Assembly: GCA_002500605.1 (NCBI GenBank)
Contig: DLRR01000002.1
Location: forward strand, 62,146-126,145
DNA: 64,000 nt
Source of the DNA: Nitrospinaceae bacterium UBA7883
Lineage (GTDB): Bacteria > Nitrospinota_A > UBA7883
Direction of reading: 5' to 3'
The translations under genes and the position numbers were made by a program. The notes beneath the pieces were generated by a model. The model had not been told where the DNA came from. It saw only the letters and a program-made list of their open reading frames with translations, and ran no database searches. The stretch's first letter is position 1. Each line of letters opens with the position of its first letter. Below are positions 27,264 through 36,599 of the stretch, one piece after another.

Positions 27264-28793
27264 ATGAGCAAAATAATAGACAAACTGAAAAAGGTAATTC
27301 AAAAAGATACAATACCATTACCAGATGACAAGTTGGTGGTTCTAATCACAAAACCAACTGGCCAGGAAAAAGCAGTTTCTAAAACAGGAGAAGACATAAT
27401 AAGTATTTCGTCTTCTCCTGATATTCCGTTAGTCATAAAAACTTGCAACAAAACTATCACTTCGGATGGTAATGCTTACATTAAGCGGACAGCAAATTCT
27501 CTGGCCAACTCACCAGACAACGCCACTCACGCGGTTTTAGTTGCCCAAATATTAGATTCTGACGATGGCACGGTTTTAAAATCGCAACTATTAATATGCT
27601 CCCATCCAACCACCTTATGGCGACAGCCAGGGAGCAACAAATTTAAGGCCTATGAAATGGAGTCGTTGATTTTGTCCGATACTCAGCTTGGGGCAGAATC
27701 TATATCTCAGTTTTTGCGAGGACTTGCCTGGTATGAGCTCGGTTTTCATGAAGCAGCTTTACGCCTATTTACACCTATGGGCTCTAGCGAAAGCAGTTTC
27801 TATGCCGGATTAGCACTGTGCCATATTGGAGTAAAAAACCATAACATGGGCCAAGAACTAGAAGCAGCTTTCAAGAAATTTAGCCAGGCAATGGAAACAG
27901 CCTCTGAGGAACAGGGGGAGTTGGCTTTAGTCACGTATTTAAATACCGCTTCCTGTCTCCAACACATGGCCCGTCTAAATTCAGAAGGTGTCAATATAGA
28001 TCTTTATGATAAGGCCATAGGTTCATATGAAAGCCTTATTCAGATGCTCCAAGAAGATAACTCTACGGGTTTATTGATGCCAGCATGTTTGGCATTGGGG
28101 GCCGCTTGTTTAGAAAAGGCCATGAAGTTAAGCGATGACGATAAAAACAAAGGTCTTTTGGAAGCCCTGAAAGCTTACGAAGCTGCTATTGCAAAATCCA
28201 AGCTTGGAACTGTGGACTGGGCTCTTGCTAAGGCAGGAGTTGGGAATGTAGAGAGAGAAATAGGAACTAATAAAGAGGAAGATAAAGCCATCGAACATCT
28301 CAACGCCTCAGTAGATAATTATAAAAAGGCATTGACAATACTTACATCAATAGATACCCCATGGCAATATGCCGAAACTGCCTCTGGTTTGGCTACAACC
28401 CAGATGGAAATCAGTGAGATGACACGAGGTGAAGAAAAATTATGCAACCTGCTTGAATCAGCGCAGCTTTTTAAAAACGTTATGGAAATTTGGACTGAAG
28501 AGAGCAATCCCGGTGATTGGGCAACAGCAAAAAACAACCTTGGTAATAACCAATACCTTACGGCCTCCTGTCTTAAACCAGAAAAGGCACTTCAATATAT
28601 AAACGATTCTATTCAATCGTATGAAACGGCTCTAACAATATTCACCGAAACTCACTTTCAGGTGTTTCACCAAGGAGTTACCATGAATATGGCAAAAGCC
28701 AAGCTGTTACGGTCCACTCTGCAGAAAACACTCGGAATAGATCCTAGTGAAGGAGCGATGGACGGTTGGGATAGCAATTCATCGCAATCATAA
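27264..28793 (+). CDS. Large tetratricopeptide-repeat protein of unknown function
   Basis: A 509-residue cytoplasmic protein with no signal peptide. The N-terminal 140 residues are mixed alpha/beta and unfamiliar (KLVVLITKPTGQEKAV). From about residue 145 on, TPR-like helical units appear: ISQFLRGLAWYELGFHEAALRLF, AFKKFSQAMETASEEQGELALVTYLNTASCLQ, ALKAYEAAIAKSKLGTVDWALAKAGVGN, and SVDNYKKALTILTSIDTPWQYAETASGLA. The W-x-x-A-x-x-x-x-x-L-G-N pattern repeats. Such repeats usually mediate protein contacts. It is flanked by pyrE (divergent) and a structured 300-bp gap. Confidence 0.75.
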   Translation: MSKIIDKLKKVIQKDTIPLPDDKLVVLITKPTGQEKAVSKTGEDIISISSSPDIPLVIKTCNKTITSDGNAYIKRTANSLANSPDNATHAVLVAQILDSDDGTVLKSQLLICSHPTTLWRQPGSNKFKAYEMESLILSDTQLGAESISQFLRGLAWYELGFHEAALRLFTPMGSSESSFYAGLALCHIGVKNHNMGQELEAAFKKFSQAMETASEEQGELALVTYLNTASCLQHMARLNSEGVNIDLYDKAIGSYESLIQMLQEDNSTGLLMPACLALGAACLEKAMKLSDDDKNKGLLEALKAYEAAIAKSKLGTVDWALAKAGVGNVEREIGTNKEEDKAIEHLNASVDNYKKALTILTSIDTPWQYAETASGLATTQMEISEMTRGEEKLCNLLESAQLFKNVMEIWTEESNPGDWATAKNNLGNNQYLTASCLKPEKALQYINDSIQSYETALTIFTETHFQVFHQGVTMNMAKAKLLRSTLQKTLGIDPSEGAMDGWDSNSSQS

Positions 28794-28799
28794 TTCTTA

Positions 28800-29113
28800 A
28801 ATTTCGTGTAGTCGTTCATTGTTTATCTAGTAACTTTTATCGTCACTAATAAAGCTAAGTTTCTTAGCTACATGCGATCCGCAAGCTTCGTGTAGCCGAA
28901 CCTGTCCTATCAGCAGACCTCAGGTGTTCATAAGCATCCCATTTGTAAGCTTACTGATCAATGGTAGTATTGGTCCAGAAATTGACACGCTAACCCAAAA
29001 CTGATACCTTACCCGATCAATTTGTAATAGTCGCAAGGTGCAAATAATCAAGCTTTCCGGAGGCTTAATATCCCTGCACAGCCATGGTAATGCGGCAGGG
29101 ATCTAATATTTGT
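28800..29113 (+). other. Intergenic region with several stem-loops, possible leader or small RNA
   Basis: No gene is seen, but dyads cluster. AGCTAAG-TTT-CTTAGCT (28853-28869) is a tight hairpin. GCTACA near 28867 and TGTAGC near 28891 bracket an inner TGCG-ATC-CGCA stem. TTCGTGTAGTCG (about 28803) recurs as TTCGTGTAGCCG (about 28888). TCCCTGC/GCAGGGA arms (29070-29101) enclose possible start codons of the next gene. I could not match this to 6S RNA, SRP RNA, tmRNA or a known riboswitch. It may be the leader of the yceD-rpmF-plsX-fabH operon. Confidence 0.3.
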
Positions 29114-29674
29114 ATGACTCAGGATAAATACAGCCTGCTAGTGTTAAGACTAGAGGATATAACTGAAGACGTCATGGAGCACAGCTGGAATGTTCCTGAG
29201 GAGTTATTTGAATGCGACGATAACCCTTTGCCGGTAGGGGGGACAACAAATTTACATGGTAAGATCTATAAGTTGGGGGTGAATGTCCACTTTAGGGGAG
29301 AGGTTAAAACCCTATTACGGTTAAAGTGTTCCAGGTGTCTAAAGCAACATAAATCATTAGTAGAATCACCAGTTGAAGTTTCTTTCCTCCCAATTGATAG
29401 CATCAATCCCGGTACTGAAGAGCTACAACTAGGAGCTGATGATCTTGACGCCCAGCTGTATAAAGAAGACGAAGTGGACTTGTTTCCTGCTGTACGGGAC
29501 CAGTTGTGGCTAGCTGCACCGATAAAGCCACTTTGCAGCAAAGGTTGCCGAGGGTTATGCCCGGAATGCGGCGCAAACCTTAATGATGAAAATTGTGGCT
29601 GCAAGAACGTAGTTACTGACCCAAGATTTGCAGTCTTAAATAAGTTGATTAACAAGGATAAAAAACAGGAGTAA
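29114..29674 (+). CDS. YceD/DUF177 family protein
   Basis: YceD-family proteins (DUF177) are linked to 23S rRNA maturation or accumulation and are almost always next to rpmF, as here. The C-terminal half has the family cysteine motif: LLRLKCSRCLKQHKSLVESPVEVSF then AAPIKPLCSKGCRGLCPECGANLND. The start is uncertain: ATG at 29114 is preferred because 29084 lies inside a hairpin arm region, though neither has an ideal ribosome binding site. It ends 5 bp before rpmF. Confidence 0.88.
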   Translation: MTQDKYSLLVLRLEDITEDVMEHSWNVPEELFECDDNPLPVGGTTNLHGKIYKLGVNVHFRGEVKTLLRLKCSRCLKQHKSLVESPVEVSFLPIDSINPGTEELQLGADDLDAQLYKEDEVDLFPAVRDQLWLAAPIKPLCSKGCRGLCPECGANLNDENCGCKNVVTDPRFAVLNKLINKDKKQE

Positions 29675-29679
29675 TTCCG

Positions 29680-29862
29680 ATGGCAGTGCCAAAGAAAAAG
29701 ACATCAAGGACAAAACGCAACACGAGACGATCCCACGACTCAATTACTGCCCCATCGGTAGGAACTTGCCCCGAGTGTGGCTCTCCCGCCGAACCGCACA
29801 GAGTTTGTCCTGAATGTGGAAAGTACAAAGGTAAAGAAGTTATCGTTGTAGAAGAAAGTTGA
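29680..29862 (+). CDS. rpmF: 50S ribosomal protein L32
   Basis: A 60-residue ribosomal protein. MAVPKKKTSRTKRNTRRSHD is the classic L32 start, followed by a four-cysteine zinc ribbon (CPECGSPAEPHRVCPECGKYKG) so this is the C+ zinc-binding form. It sits between yceD and plsX, the widely conserved arrangement linking ribosome and phospholipid synthesis. Confidence 0.98.
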   Translation: MAVPKKKTSRTKRNTRRSHDSITAPSVGTCPECGSPAEPHRVCPECGKYKGKEVIVVEES

Positions 29863-29889
29863 TCTAGGGCAATAGAAACTTCTGTCAAA

Positions 29890-31059
29890 ATGGCTGAAAA
29901 GAGTCCAAAACCTATATCCGAGGTTAAGATTACCGAAAAAGCTTCTGAGCTAGATGGGCAAATTCATGCTGATTCCAGATTAGTGCGGATAGCGCTTGAC
30001 GCAATGGGCGGCGACAATGCTCCATCGGCAATAGTGGAAGGAGCTATTAAAGCTGTCGAAGCAATGGATGATATCGAGATTATTCTTGTTGGTATCAACA
30101 AAGTAGTGGAAGCTGAACTTTCTGGTAAACTAGGTAGTAAACATCGTATTCGAATAGCACATGCTGAAGAAGTGATAGGCATGGATGAGTCTCCTTCTAT
30201 AGCGTTTAGAAAGAAAAAGAAATCCTCAGTCCATGTTGGCCTGAGGTTGGTTTCAAATGGTACAGCAGATGCGTTCGTTTCAGCTGGAAACACTGGTGCC
30301 ACAATGGCAACTGCGTCAGTTATCCTACGTACTCTCCAAGGTATAGACCGAGCGGCCATAGCCGTTGTCCTGCCAACTCAAACAGGCAAAACAGTATTAT
30401 TAGATGCCGGTGCAAATGTATCTTGCAAGGCAGGGCAACTATATCAATTTGGAATGATGGGCTCAATGTATGCGAAACACGCATTGGAAAAGGAAATACC
30501 AAGAGTAGGGCTACTCTCTATTGGAGAAGAAGATAATAAGGGCAATATTACAACACGTAAGGCCTTAGAAATATTCTCTAAAAGTCAGATGAATTTCATT
30601 GGGAACGTCGAAGCCAAGCTATTATATAAGGGCATTGCTGATGTTGTAGTATGCGATGGATTCACAGGTAACATTGCTCTCAAAATCTCAGAGTCAGTTG
30701 CCGAAATGATCGGTGCTTTTCTCAAGGTTATGTTTAGGAAAAACATTGTTACAAAATTTGCCTACTTGTTACTTAAGTCATCGTTAAGAGACTTTAAGAA
30801 AAAGGTAGATCATAGAGAGGTCGGGGGGGCTCCGTTATTAGGCATCAATGGTGCGGTATTTATTTCTCATGGCTCTTCAGACGCAAAATCCATAAAGAGC
30901 GCAATAGCTGCGGCAAGAAAGTTTGTGGCAGAGAATGTTAATGAACACATTTGTAAATGTATAGAAAAAGCAGTTGACCTGTCCAACGATGAGGATGAAG
31001 AGGACAAGCAAAACGGATTATGGGGCCAGTTTAAAAAGAAAATAGGGTTTGGCACTTAA
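29890..31059 (+). CDS. plsX: Phosphate acyltransferase PlsX
   Basis: Converts acyl-ACP to acyl-phosphate for phospholipid synthesis. VRIALDAMGGDNAPSAIVEGA is the conserved beginning of the domain (from about residue 32), followed by FVSAGNTGATMATASVILRTL, LLDAGANVSCKAGQL, GLLSIGEEDNKGN, VCDGFTGNIALKISES and YGGAPLLGI-like GGAPLLGINGAVFISHGSS. An unusual 30-residue N-terminal extension precedes the core and no closer start with a ribosome binding site was seen; total 389 residues against the usual 330-350. Overlaps the rpmF-fabH operon logic. Confidence 0.95.
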   Translation: MAEKSPKPISEVKITEKASELDGQIHADSRLVRIALDAMGGDNAPSAIVEGAIKAVEAMDDIEIILVGINKVVEAELSGKLGSKHRIRIAHAEEVIGMDESPSIAFRKKKKSSVHVGLRLVSNGTADAFVSAGNTGATMATASVILRTLQGIDRAAIAVVLPTQTGKTVLLDAGANVSCKAGQLYQFGMMGSMYAKHALEKEIPRVGLLSIGEEDNKGNITTRKALEIFSKSQMNFIGNVEAKLLYKGIADVVVCDGFTGNIALKISESVAEMIGAFLKVMFRKNIVTKFAYLLLKSSLRDFKKKVDHREVGGAPLLGINGAVFISHGSSDAKSIKSAIAAARKFVAENVNEHICKCIEKAVDLSNDEDEEDKQNGLWGQFKKKIGFGT

Positions 31060-31088
31060 AAATAATACTCATTGAGTAAAAATCAAAT

Positions 31089-32072
31089 ATGAACATCATG
31101 TCAAAAATAGTTGGAATGGGATCGTCCGTTCCAAAGAAAAGGCTAACAAACTTTGATCTAGAAAAAATGGTCGACACCTCGGATGAGTGGATTTTCACAA
31201 GAACTGGTGTTAAAGAACGCCGCATAGCCGATCCAGGAACAACTGTAGCTGAGCTTGCCGCGCCAGCAGCAATAGACGCATTAAAAATGGCCGGTGTAGA
31301 TTCAAAAGAACTCGACTTGATAATTTGCGCAACATCCACCCCAGACATGATGTTTCCATCCACAGCCTGCGCCATACAAGCTCTTATTGGTGCAGCAGAG
31401 TGCCCTGCCTTTGACCTTTTGGCGGCATGCTCTGGTTTTGTCTATTCATTATCTGTGGCTGACCAGTTTATACGCTCCGGATCATCGAAAACCGTTCTTT
31501 TGGTAGCCAGCGAAATCTATAGTAAAATGATTAACTGGGAAGACCGAGGCACTTGTGTTCTTTTCGGCGATGGTTCAGCAGCCATAGTTCTACAAGCCAA
31601 TAATAATTCGGAAGGTGTATTAGGGTCTGAAATTCATTCAGATGGTAAGTTCGGTAGCTTTATTAAAGCTGGTGGCATGCCAAAGCGTCATAACTTTTCA
31701 TCAGAACCACAAGTTGAAGCAGATTACTTTGTCGTGATGAAAGGCTCACATACATTCAAAGTAGCTGTAAAAAAGATGACCGACGTAAGCCTGTCGCTAT
31801 TAGAAAAACTCACAATATCACCTGCAGAAATAGACCTTATTATCCCCCATCAAGCTAACGAACGAATAATGAAAGCTGTTGCCAAATCACTAAATGTTGA
31901 CGAAGGAAAAGTATTTAACAACATTGCAGGTTATGGCAACACCTCTGCAGCATCCATTCCACTTGCCATGACTGAAGCATACATGGCTAACCGTATTAAC
32001 AAAGGTGATCTTGTGCTAACTGTAGCATTTGGTGGTGGCCTGACATGGGGAGCTAACTTGATCCGTTTTTAA
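31089..32072 (+). CDS. fabH: 3-oxoacyl-ACP synthase III
   Basis: Starts fatty acid synthesis by condensing an acyl-CoA with malonyl-ACP. The catalytic triad is visible: Cys in FDLLAACSGFVYSL (about residue 115), His in DLIIPHQANERIM, and Asn in NIAGYGNTSAASIP. The family start SKIVGMGSSVPKKRLTNFDLEKMVDTSDEWI is present. An in-frame ATG three codons later (31098) is an alternative start. It is the last gene of the yceD-rpmF-plsX-fabH run; the following gene is convergent after only 15 bp. Confidence 0.97.
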   Translation: MNIMSKIVGMGSSVPKKRLTNFDLEKMVDTSDEWIFTRTGVKERRIADPGTTVAELAAPAAIDALKMAGVDSKELDLIICATSTPDMMFPSTACAIQALIGAAECPAFDLLAACSGFVYSLSVADQFIRSGSSKTVLLVASEIYSKMINWEDRGTCVLFGDGSAAIVLQANNNSEGVLGSEIHSDGKFGSFIKAGGMPKRHNFSSEPQVEADYFVVMKGSHTFKVAVKKMTDVSLSLLEKLTISPAEIDLIIPHQANERIMKAVAKSLNVDEGKVFNNIAGYGNTSAASIPLAMTEAYMANRINKGDLVLTVAFGGGLTWGANLIRF

Positions 32073-32087
32073 AAACTGTTACATTCC

Positions 32088-33014
32088 TCACAACCCAACC
32101 GAAGCCAACATAGCCCGTTGAACCATTTCTGCACCCCATGCGCCAAGCCTAGATATCTCCATGCTACGCTCTCCCAAACTTACTACAAAAATGATATCAC
32201 CGTCATAAGGTGTATGTGAAGGTGACACAGTTCTAGCAATACCATCGTGAGCCATTATGGCCAATCTTTGGGCTTGTGCTTTTGTTAATGCCGCATCAGT
32301 GACGACCACCCCAATCGCTGTTGATCCAAATTCTGGAGGGGTGGATTGTATGTCAAGAAATGGCAAGTGACTTCCTTCTTCATTTTTCGGTCCAGCCACA
32401 ATAGCGCCGGTTGCAGGGTCTATTATGCAGCCATAACAATTGGATACCATCAGGGCACCAATAGCAACTCCATTGTCTACAACAGAGCTTACAGAACCAA
32501 TACCACCAGGAGAATTATATTCATAACCTATATATTTTCCAATGGTTGCTCCACACCCAGCCCCAACTGCCCCGCATAAGTCTTCCTGGTTTTCGCTGTC
32601 TAGACAAGCAAGGTATCCTTCTCTTGCACCAGGTCGTACTCTTCCATCCCCATTCGCTAAATCAAAAATAACAGCACCTGGTACGACTGGCACAAAGTGG
32701 CTACCAACTTTAAACCCCCTCTCATGCTTTTCTAAATAATCTTTTATTCCAGTGGCCGCGGCAAGACCATATGACGAGCCGCCTGAAAGCAATATTGCAT
32801 CAACGCCATTGATAAGACATGACGGGTTTAATAGATCAGTCTCATGTGATCCAGGGGCACCTCCTGATACATGACATGAAGCAGTGCATGACCTATCAAA
32901 CAGCACTACACTACACCCTGTTTTTGCTCTTTTCTCAGACCAATGTCCAACTCTGACCCCGGAAATTGCAGATATAGGAGGTTGGGAAGTATTATTTTTC
33001 ATTTCTAATAACAA
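32088..33014 (-). CDS. P1 family (DmpA-like) peptidase/amidohydrolase
   Basis: N-terminal-nucleophile hydrolase of the DmpA/NylC group, acting as aminopeptidase or amide hydrolase after self-cleavage. Motifs: GVRVGHWSEKRAKTGCSVVLF at the start, LNPSCLINGVDAILLSGGSSYGLAAATG, VVPGAVIFDLANGDG, and the processing region around TAIGVVVTDAALTKAQAQRLAIMAHDGIARTVSPSHTPYDGD. At 308 residues it is slightly short of the usual 320-370. Probably cytoplasmic. It is convergent with fabH and precedes no obvious partner. Confidence 0.9.
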   Translation of the reverse strand: MLLEMKNNTSQPPISAISGVRVGHWSEKRAKTGCSVVLFDRSCTASCHVSGGAPGSHETDLLNPSCLINGVDAILLSGGSSYGLAAATGIKDYLEKHERGFKVGSHFVPVVPGAVIFDLANGDGRVRPGAREGYLACLDSENQEDLCGAVGAGCGATIGKYIGYEYNSPGGIGSVSSVVDNGVAIGALMVSNCYGCIIDPATGAIVAGPKNEEGSHLPFLDIQSTPPEFGSTAIGVVVTDAALTKAQAQRLAIMAHDGIARTVSPSHTPYDGDIIFVVSLGERSMEISRLGAWGAEMVQRAMLASVGL

Positions 33015-33084
33015 TAACAGAGATAAATGATGTTTACTTGAGTAATGTGTAAATCGTATTTTTTATAAAAGTCTTTCTGTAATT

Positions 33085-34071
33085 CTAGTGCTTTTTTTTC
33101 TTAATTTGATAGATTTTAACTGCTTTATTGTGCTCTTTAAGTGTTCGGGAAAAAAAGTGCTCTCCATTATTTTTTGAAACAAAATAATGGTAATCAACAT
33201 TCGCTGGCTCATGAGCTGCCAAAATAGAGCCCAGTCCTGGGTTGGATATTGGACCGGGGGGCAACCCTTTGTACAAATAAGTATTATAGGGAGAATTGTA
33301 GGATAAGTCTTTTTTGCGGATGTTGCCTTTAAAGTTTGGCAATGCATAAATAACAGTTGGGTCAGACTGGAGAGGAATGTTTTTTTCCAACCTTAAGTTG
33401 AATACGGCCGAAATCAATTTTCTCTCGTATTTTTTACTGCTCTCCTTTTCTATAATCGAAGCCAAAGTCACAATTTGGTGTAACTTTTCAGGATCATTGG
33501 CGATACTTTTTGGCAAGTGATCTTCAACTTTTTTAAAAAATTGATCCACCATGGATACAACAACTGTCTTCGCAGTTACATTCCGGGCAAAACTATAGGT
33601 TTCTGGGAATAGATAGCCTTCGAGGCTATCCGTTGCAATTACCCACTTACGGGAAGTCAACATCTCACGGCAAGCGTTGTAAAAATCTTCAGCTTCAATC
33701 ACGTTCGCATCTTGCATGCGAATACCAATCTCCGCCAAAGTCAACCCTTCAGGTATGGTGATTTTGTATAGCAAAGACTTTCCTTCTTCCAGGATTTTAA
33801 TGATGTCCATTACAGAAAGATTTTTTGCTATCTTATACTCTCCTGCTTTGATAGAAGAACGAAATAAGCGCGCTACAAACTCGAACGCTATGGAACTTTT
33901 TATAATTTCAGCCTTCTCCAACATGATGGCAGCGCTTCTCGTTGTTTCCCCTGTCTTTATTGTGACTACAGCAAAACCTTGGTTATCTTTTGCAGTGTTA
34001 AGAGAGTAATATGCAGCGCATAGAAAAAAGGTTAGCAAAGATATAACGAGAAGGCCTATAGAGCGAATCAT
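33085..34071 (-). CDS. mltG: Endolytic murein transglycosylase MltG
   Basis: Cuts nascent peptidoglycan strands in the periplasm. An N-terminal membrane anchor (about residues 5-24) is followed by a LysM-like part (FAVVTIKTGETTRSAAIMLEKAEII) and the YceG catalytic domain: LEGYLFPETYSFAR, LASIIEKESSK with the catalytic Glu, FNLRLEKNIPLQSDPTVIYAL and SPYNTYLYKGLPPGPISNPGLGSILAA. At 328 residues it is a full-length family member. Its ATG overlaps the end of ruvX by four bases, so the pair is translationally coupled. Confidence 0.97.
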   Translation of the reverse strand: MIRSIGLLVISLLTFFLCAAYYSLNTAKDNQGFAVVTIKTGETTRSAAIMLEKAEIIKSSIAFEFVARLFRSSIKAGEYKIAKNLSVMDIIKILEEGKSLLYKITIPEGLTLAEIGIRMQDANVIEAEDFYNACREMLTSRKWVIATDSLEGYLFPETYSFARNVTAKTVVVSMVDQFFKKVEDHLPKSIANDPEKLHQIVTLASIIEKESSKKYERKLISAVFNLRLEKNIPLQSDPTVIYALPNFKGNIRKKDLSYNSPYNTYLYKGLPPGPISNPGLGSILAAHEPANVDYHYFVSKNNGEHFFSRTLKEHNKAVKIYQIKKKKH

Positions 34072-34502
34072 TTTATAACTATTCCACCACTACCACCCGT
34101 AGAAAGCCAACCTGTGAGAATTAACTGGGCAGAAACCTGATCGATTTTTTTCTTTCTTTTTTTCCGTGAAGTACCGGTTTCAATCAGTATCTTTTCCGCT
34201 TCGATTGATGTCATGCGTTCGTCGAACAACACAACCTTCAGATTCAAGTCGTTTGCAAACTTGTGTGCAATGGATTCACAAGCTTTCGCCTTTTCCCCGG
34301 CACTTCCATCCATGTTTAACGGATACCCAATTACAATTCGCTCTATAGTATAGTTCTCCATTAGTTTACGAACCCAAGCTAAGTCGGACTTGTATCCTGT
34401 CCGTTCGTTGAAGCCAACTGGTTGAGCAGTAATGCCAAGATTGTCAGTTACAGCAGCGCCTGTTCTTTTCTCACCTAGGTCAAGTGCAAGCGTCCTCCCC
34501 AA
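34068..34502 (-). CDS. ruvX: Putative pre-16S rRNA nuclease / Holliday junction resolvase-like RuvX (YqgF)
   Basis: RNase H-fold nuclease of the YqgF family, implicated in 16S rRNA 5' processing. The 144 residues show the start GRTLALDLGEKRTGAAVTD (first acidic residue in LDLGEKR), IVIGYPLNMDGSAGEKA, and VVLFDERMTSIEAEKIL. It lies between bioDA (4 bp upstream) and mltG (overlapping), an operon with RuvX-MltG order that is common in bacteria. Confidence 0.95.
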   Translation of the reverse strand: MGRTLALDLGEKRTGAAVTDNLGITAQPVGFNERTGYKSDLAWVRKLMENYTIERIVIGYPLNMDGSAGEKAKACESIAHKFANDLNLKVVLFDERMTSIEAEKILIETGTSRKKRKKKIDQVSAQLILTGWLSTGGSGGIVIK

Positions 34503-34506
34503 GTTT

Positions 34507-36564
34507 TTACTCCTGCACTTCTGTAATCATTTTGATAGACTTGTACAAGGCATCAAGCATACTTTCCATCTGCAAAATAGTAGCTGCAGGTGCTGGGAAA
34601 AAAACCATTACATTTCCAAGAGGTCGGACAATGACCCCCATTCTTTTAGCTTCAATAGATACCCGTACGCCTATTTGTTGGCTCCAGCCATATGGTTTTT
34701 TAGTTTTCTTATCTTCAACCAACTCGATTCCAATAATTAGACCGCGTTGGCGTATTTCTCCTACATGCAGAAGGTCCTCAAAACGAGCGAGCATATCAGA
34801 CACCCTTGCACTTTTTTCTTGTATCTCTTCGATTGTTCTGCGTTCTTCCATGATCTTTAAATTCTCTAGGGAAACTGCACATCCAAGCTGGTTTGCAGTA
34901 TAGGTATGGCCATGGAAAAAAGTTTTTTCCTCTTCATAATCGCCTAAAAAGGCTTCAAATAGTTTTGAGCTTGCTATTGTTGCAGCAAATGGTAGCGTGC
35001 CTCCAGTAATCGATTTGGATAGTGTCATTATATCTGGGGTTACATCCTCATGCTCACAAGCAAACATTCGACCAGTTCTACCAAACCCAGTAGCCACTTC
35101 GTCGGCAATAAACAATACATCGTTTTCTTGGCAGATCTCGTAAGCTTTCTGGAGATATCCGTGCGGTGCAGTGATAATCCCCGCAGGACACTGAACTAGA
35201 GGTTCGATGATCATTGCAACCACGCGATCTTTATTTTCCTTAATTGTTTGATCGATAAATTCGGTGCACTCTAAACCGCAACTGGGAAACTCTTTTTCTA
35301 TAGGGCAACGATAACAGTAGGGAGATGGAACGTTTAGCGATTTAAATAAGAGATTATGAAATGTGGAGTGGTATTGATCTATCCCACCCACAGACACGGC
35401 GCCGATGGTATCTCCGTGATAGGCATTACGCACAGATATGAATAGATCACGTTTTGTGTTCGCTTCAATGTGTCGCCAATATTGGTAACCCATTTTCAGC
35501 GCTGCCTCCACTGCAGTGGAACCATCATCAGAATAAAAGACCCTATCCAAGCCTTTAGGTGTTATTTCTACCAGTTTTTCAGCAAGGTCAATTGCCACAG
35601 TATTGGAAAGGCCAAGATATGTAGAATGGGATATTTTATTCAGTTGTCGTATTATTGAATCATTCAACCTTCTATCAACGTGGCCATGCATATTGCACCA
35701 GTAACTAGAGTGTCCATCCAAAAACTCTATTCCATTGATATCCTTGAGTGTTACCCCACGGCCAGATTCAATTACTGTTACTGTTCCATCCATCCACCCT
35801 TTCATCTGGGTGAAGGGATGCCATGTGTACTTTTTATCACGTTCTTCATATGACCTTTTTTTTACACCCTGTTTTTTCATGCTACCAGAAATGATCTTCA
35901 ATAATTGTTTTAGATCAATACACGAACGTACATGAGAAACAAGACGATTTGGATCAAGTGCGGCTGCATAAGAAACAAGACCAAGGACATCTGTTTCACA
36001 TTTTTGCTGAATAAGGTTGAAATCAGGCACTGGAAATTTATGGTTTTTCCATTGGTTAAAAACTATTCCAAGTATATCCATGCCAACTGCCTGAGCAGTA
36101 AAAGTTGTTTGTATGGTATGGTTAATACAACCAAGATATGGGTGAGCGACCAGCAAACTTGGAAACCCTAGCATAATAGCAAGGTCAATCATATAGAGGT
36201 CTCGGGTGATGGGAACCATAAGGCCACCCGCCCCTTCAACCAAAACAAGCTCATGCTTTGCGGCTAGGGTTGTGCAAGCATCTGTGATTACTTCAACATC
36301 AATTGTCTTATTTTCTGCATTGGCAGCATGATATGGAGAAAGAGGAGCTTTAAACAAATAAGGGTTAACCAACTCCATTGGGTCATCTAGACCGGTAGTA
36401 TCTAGCATGAACCTGGCGTCCTCAGACTCACCATCACAGCCAGATTGAACTGGCTTCATAACACCAACATCGATACCCTCCTCGCGTAAGATAGCTGCAA
36501 AAGCTGCTGTAATTACAGTTTTACCAACACCAGTATCTGTCGCCGTAATGAATAAACCCTTCAT
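34507..36564 (-). CDS. bioDA: Bifunctional dethiobiotin synthetase / DAPA aminotransferase (BioD-BioA fusion)
   Basis: One 685-residue frame carries both enzymes. Residues 1 to about 230 are BioD: FITATDTGVGKTVITAAFAA (P-loop), VMKPVQSGC, VLVEGAGGLMVPI. Residues from about 240 are BioA: KYTWHPFTQMKGWMDG, LDGHSSYWCNMHGHVDRRL, FYSDDGSTAVEAALKMGYQYW, NAYHGDTIGAVSVGG, FIADEVATGFGRTG and the PLP lysine in MTLSKSITGG. The short linker has a Met but no ribosome binding site of note. Separate bioD and bioA are the bacterial norm; plants use the same domain order (BIO3-BIO1). It follows bioC and bioH. Confidence 0.95.
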   Translation of the reverse strand: MKGLFITATDTGVGKTVITAAFAAILREEGIDVGVMKPVQSGCDGESEDARFMLDTTGLDDPMELVNPYLFKAPLSPYHAANAENKTIDVEVITDACTTLAAKHELVLVEGAGGLMVPITRDLYMIDLAIMLGFPSLLVAHPYLGCINHTIQTTFTAQAVGMDILGIVFNQWKNHKFPVPDFNLIQQKCETDVLGLVSYAAALDPNRLVSHVRSCIDLKQLLKIISGSMKKQGVKKRSYEERDKKYTWHPFTQMKGWMDGTVTVIESGRGVTLKDINGIEFLDGHSSYWCNMHGHVDRRLNDSIIRQLNKISHSTYLGLSNTVAIDLAEKLVEITPKGLDRVFYSDDGSTAVEAALKMGYQYWRHIEANTKRDLFISVRNAYHGDTIGAVSVGGIDQYHSTFHNLLFKSLNVPSPYCYRCPIEKEFPSCGLECTEFIDQTIKENKDRVVAMIIEPLVQCPAGIITAPHGYLQKAYEICQENDVLFIADEVATGFGRTGRMFACEHEDVTPDIMTLSKSITGGTLPFAATIASSKLFEAFLGDYEEEKTFFHGHTYTANQLGCAVSLENLKIMEERRTIEEIQEKSARVSDMLARFEDLLHVGEIRQRGLIIGIELVEDKKTKKPYGWSQQIGVRVSIEAKRMGVIVRPLGNVMVFFPAPAATILQMESMLDALYKSIKMITEVQE

Positions 36565-36599
36565 ATCATTAATTTTCTTTTATTTAAATTTAATCTAAT

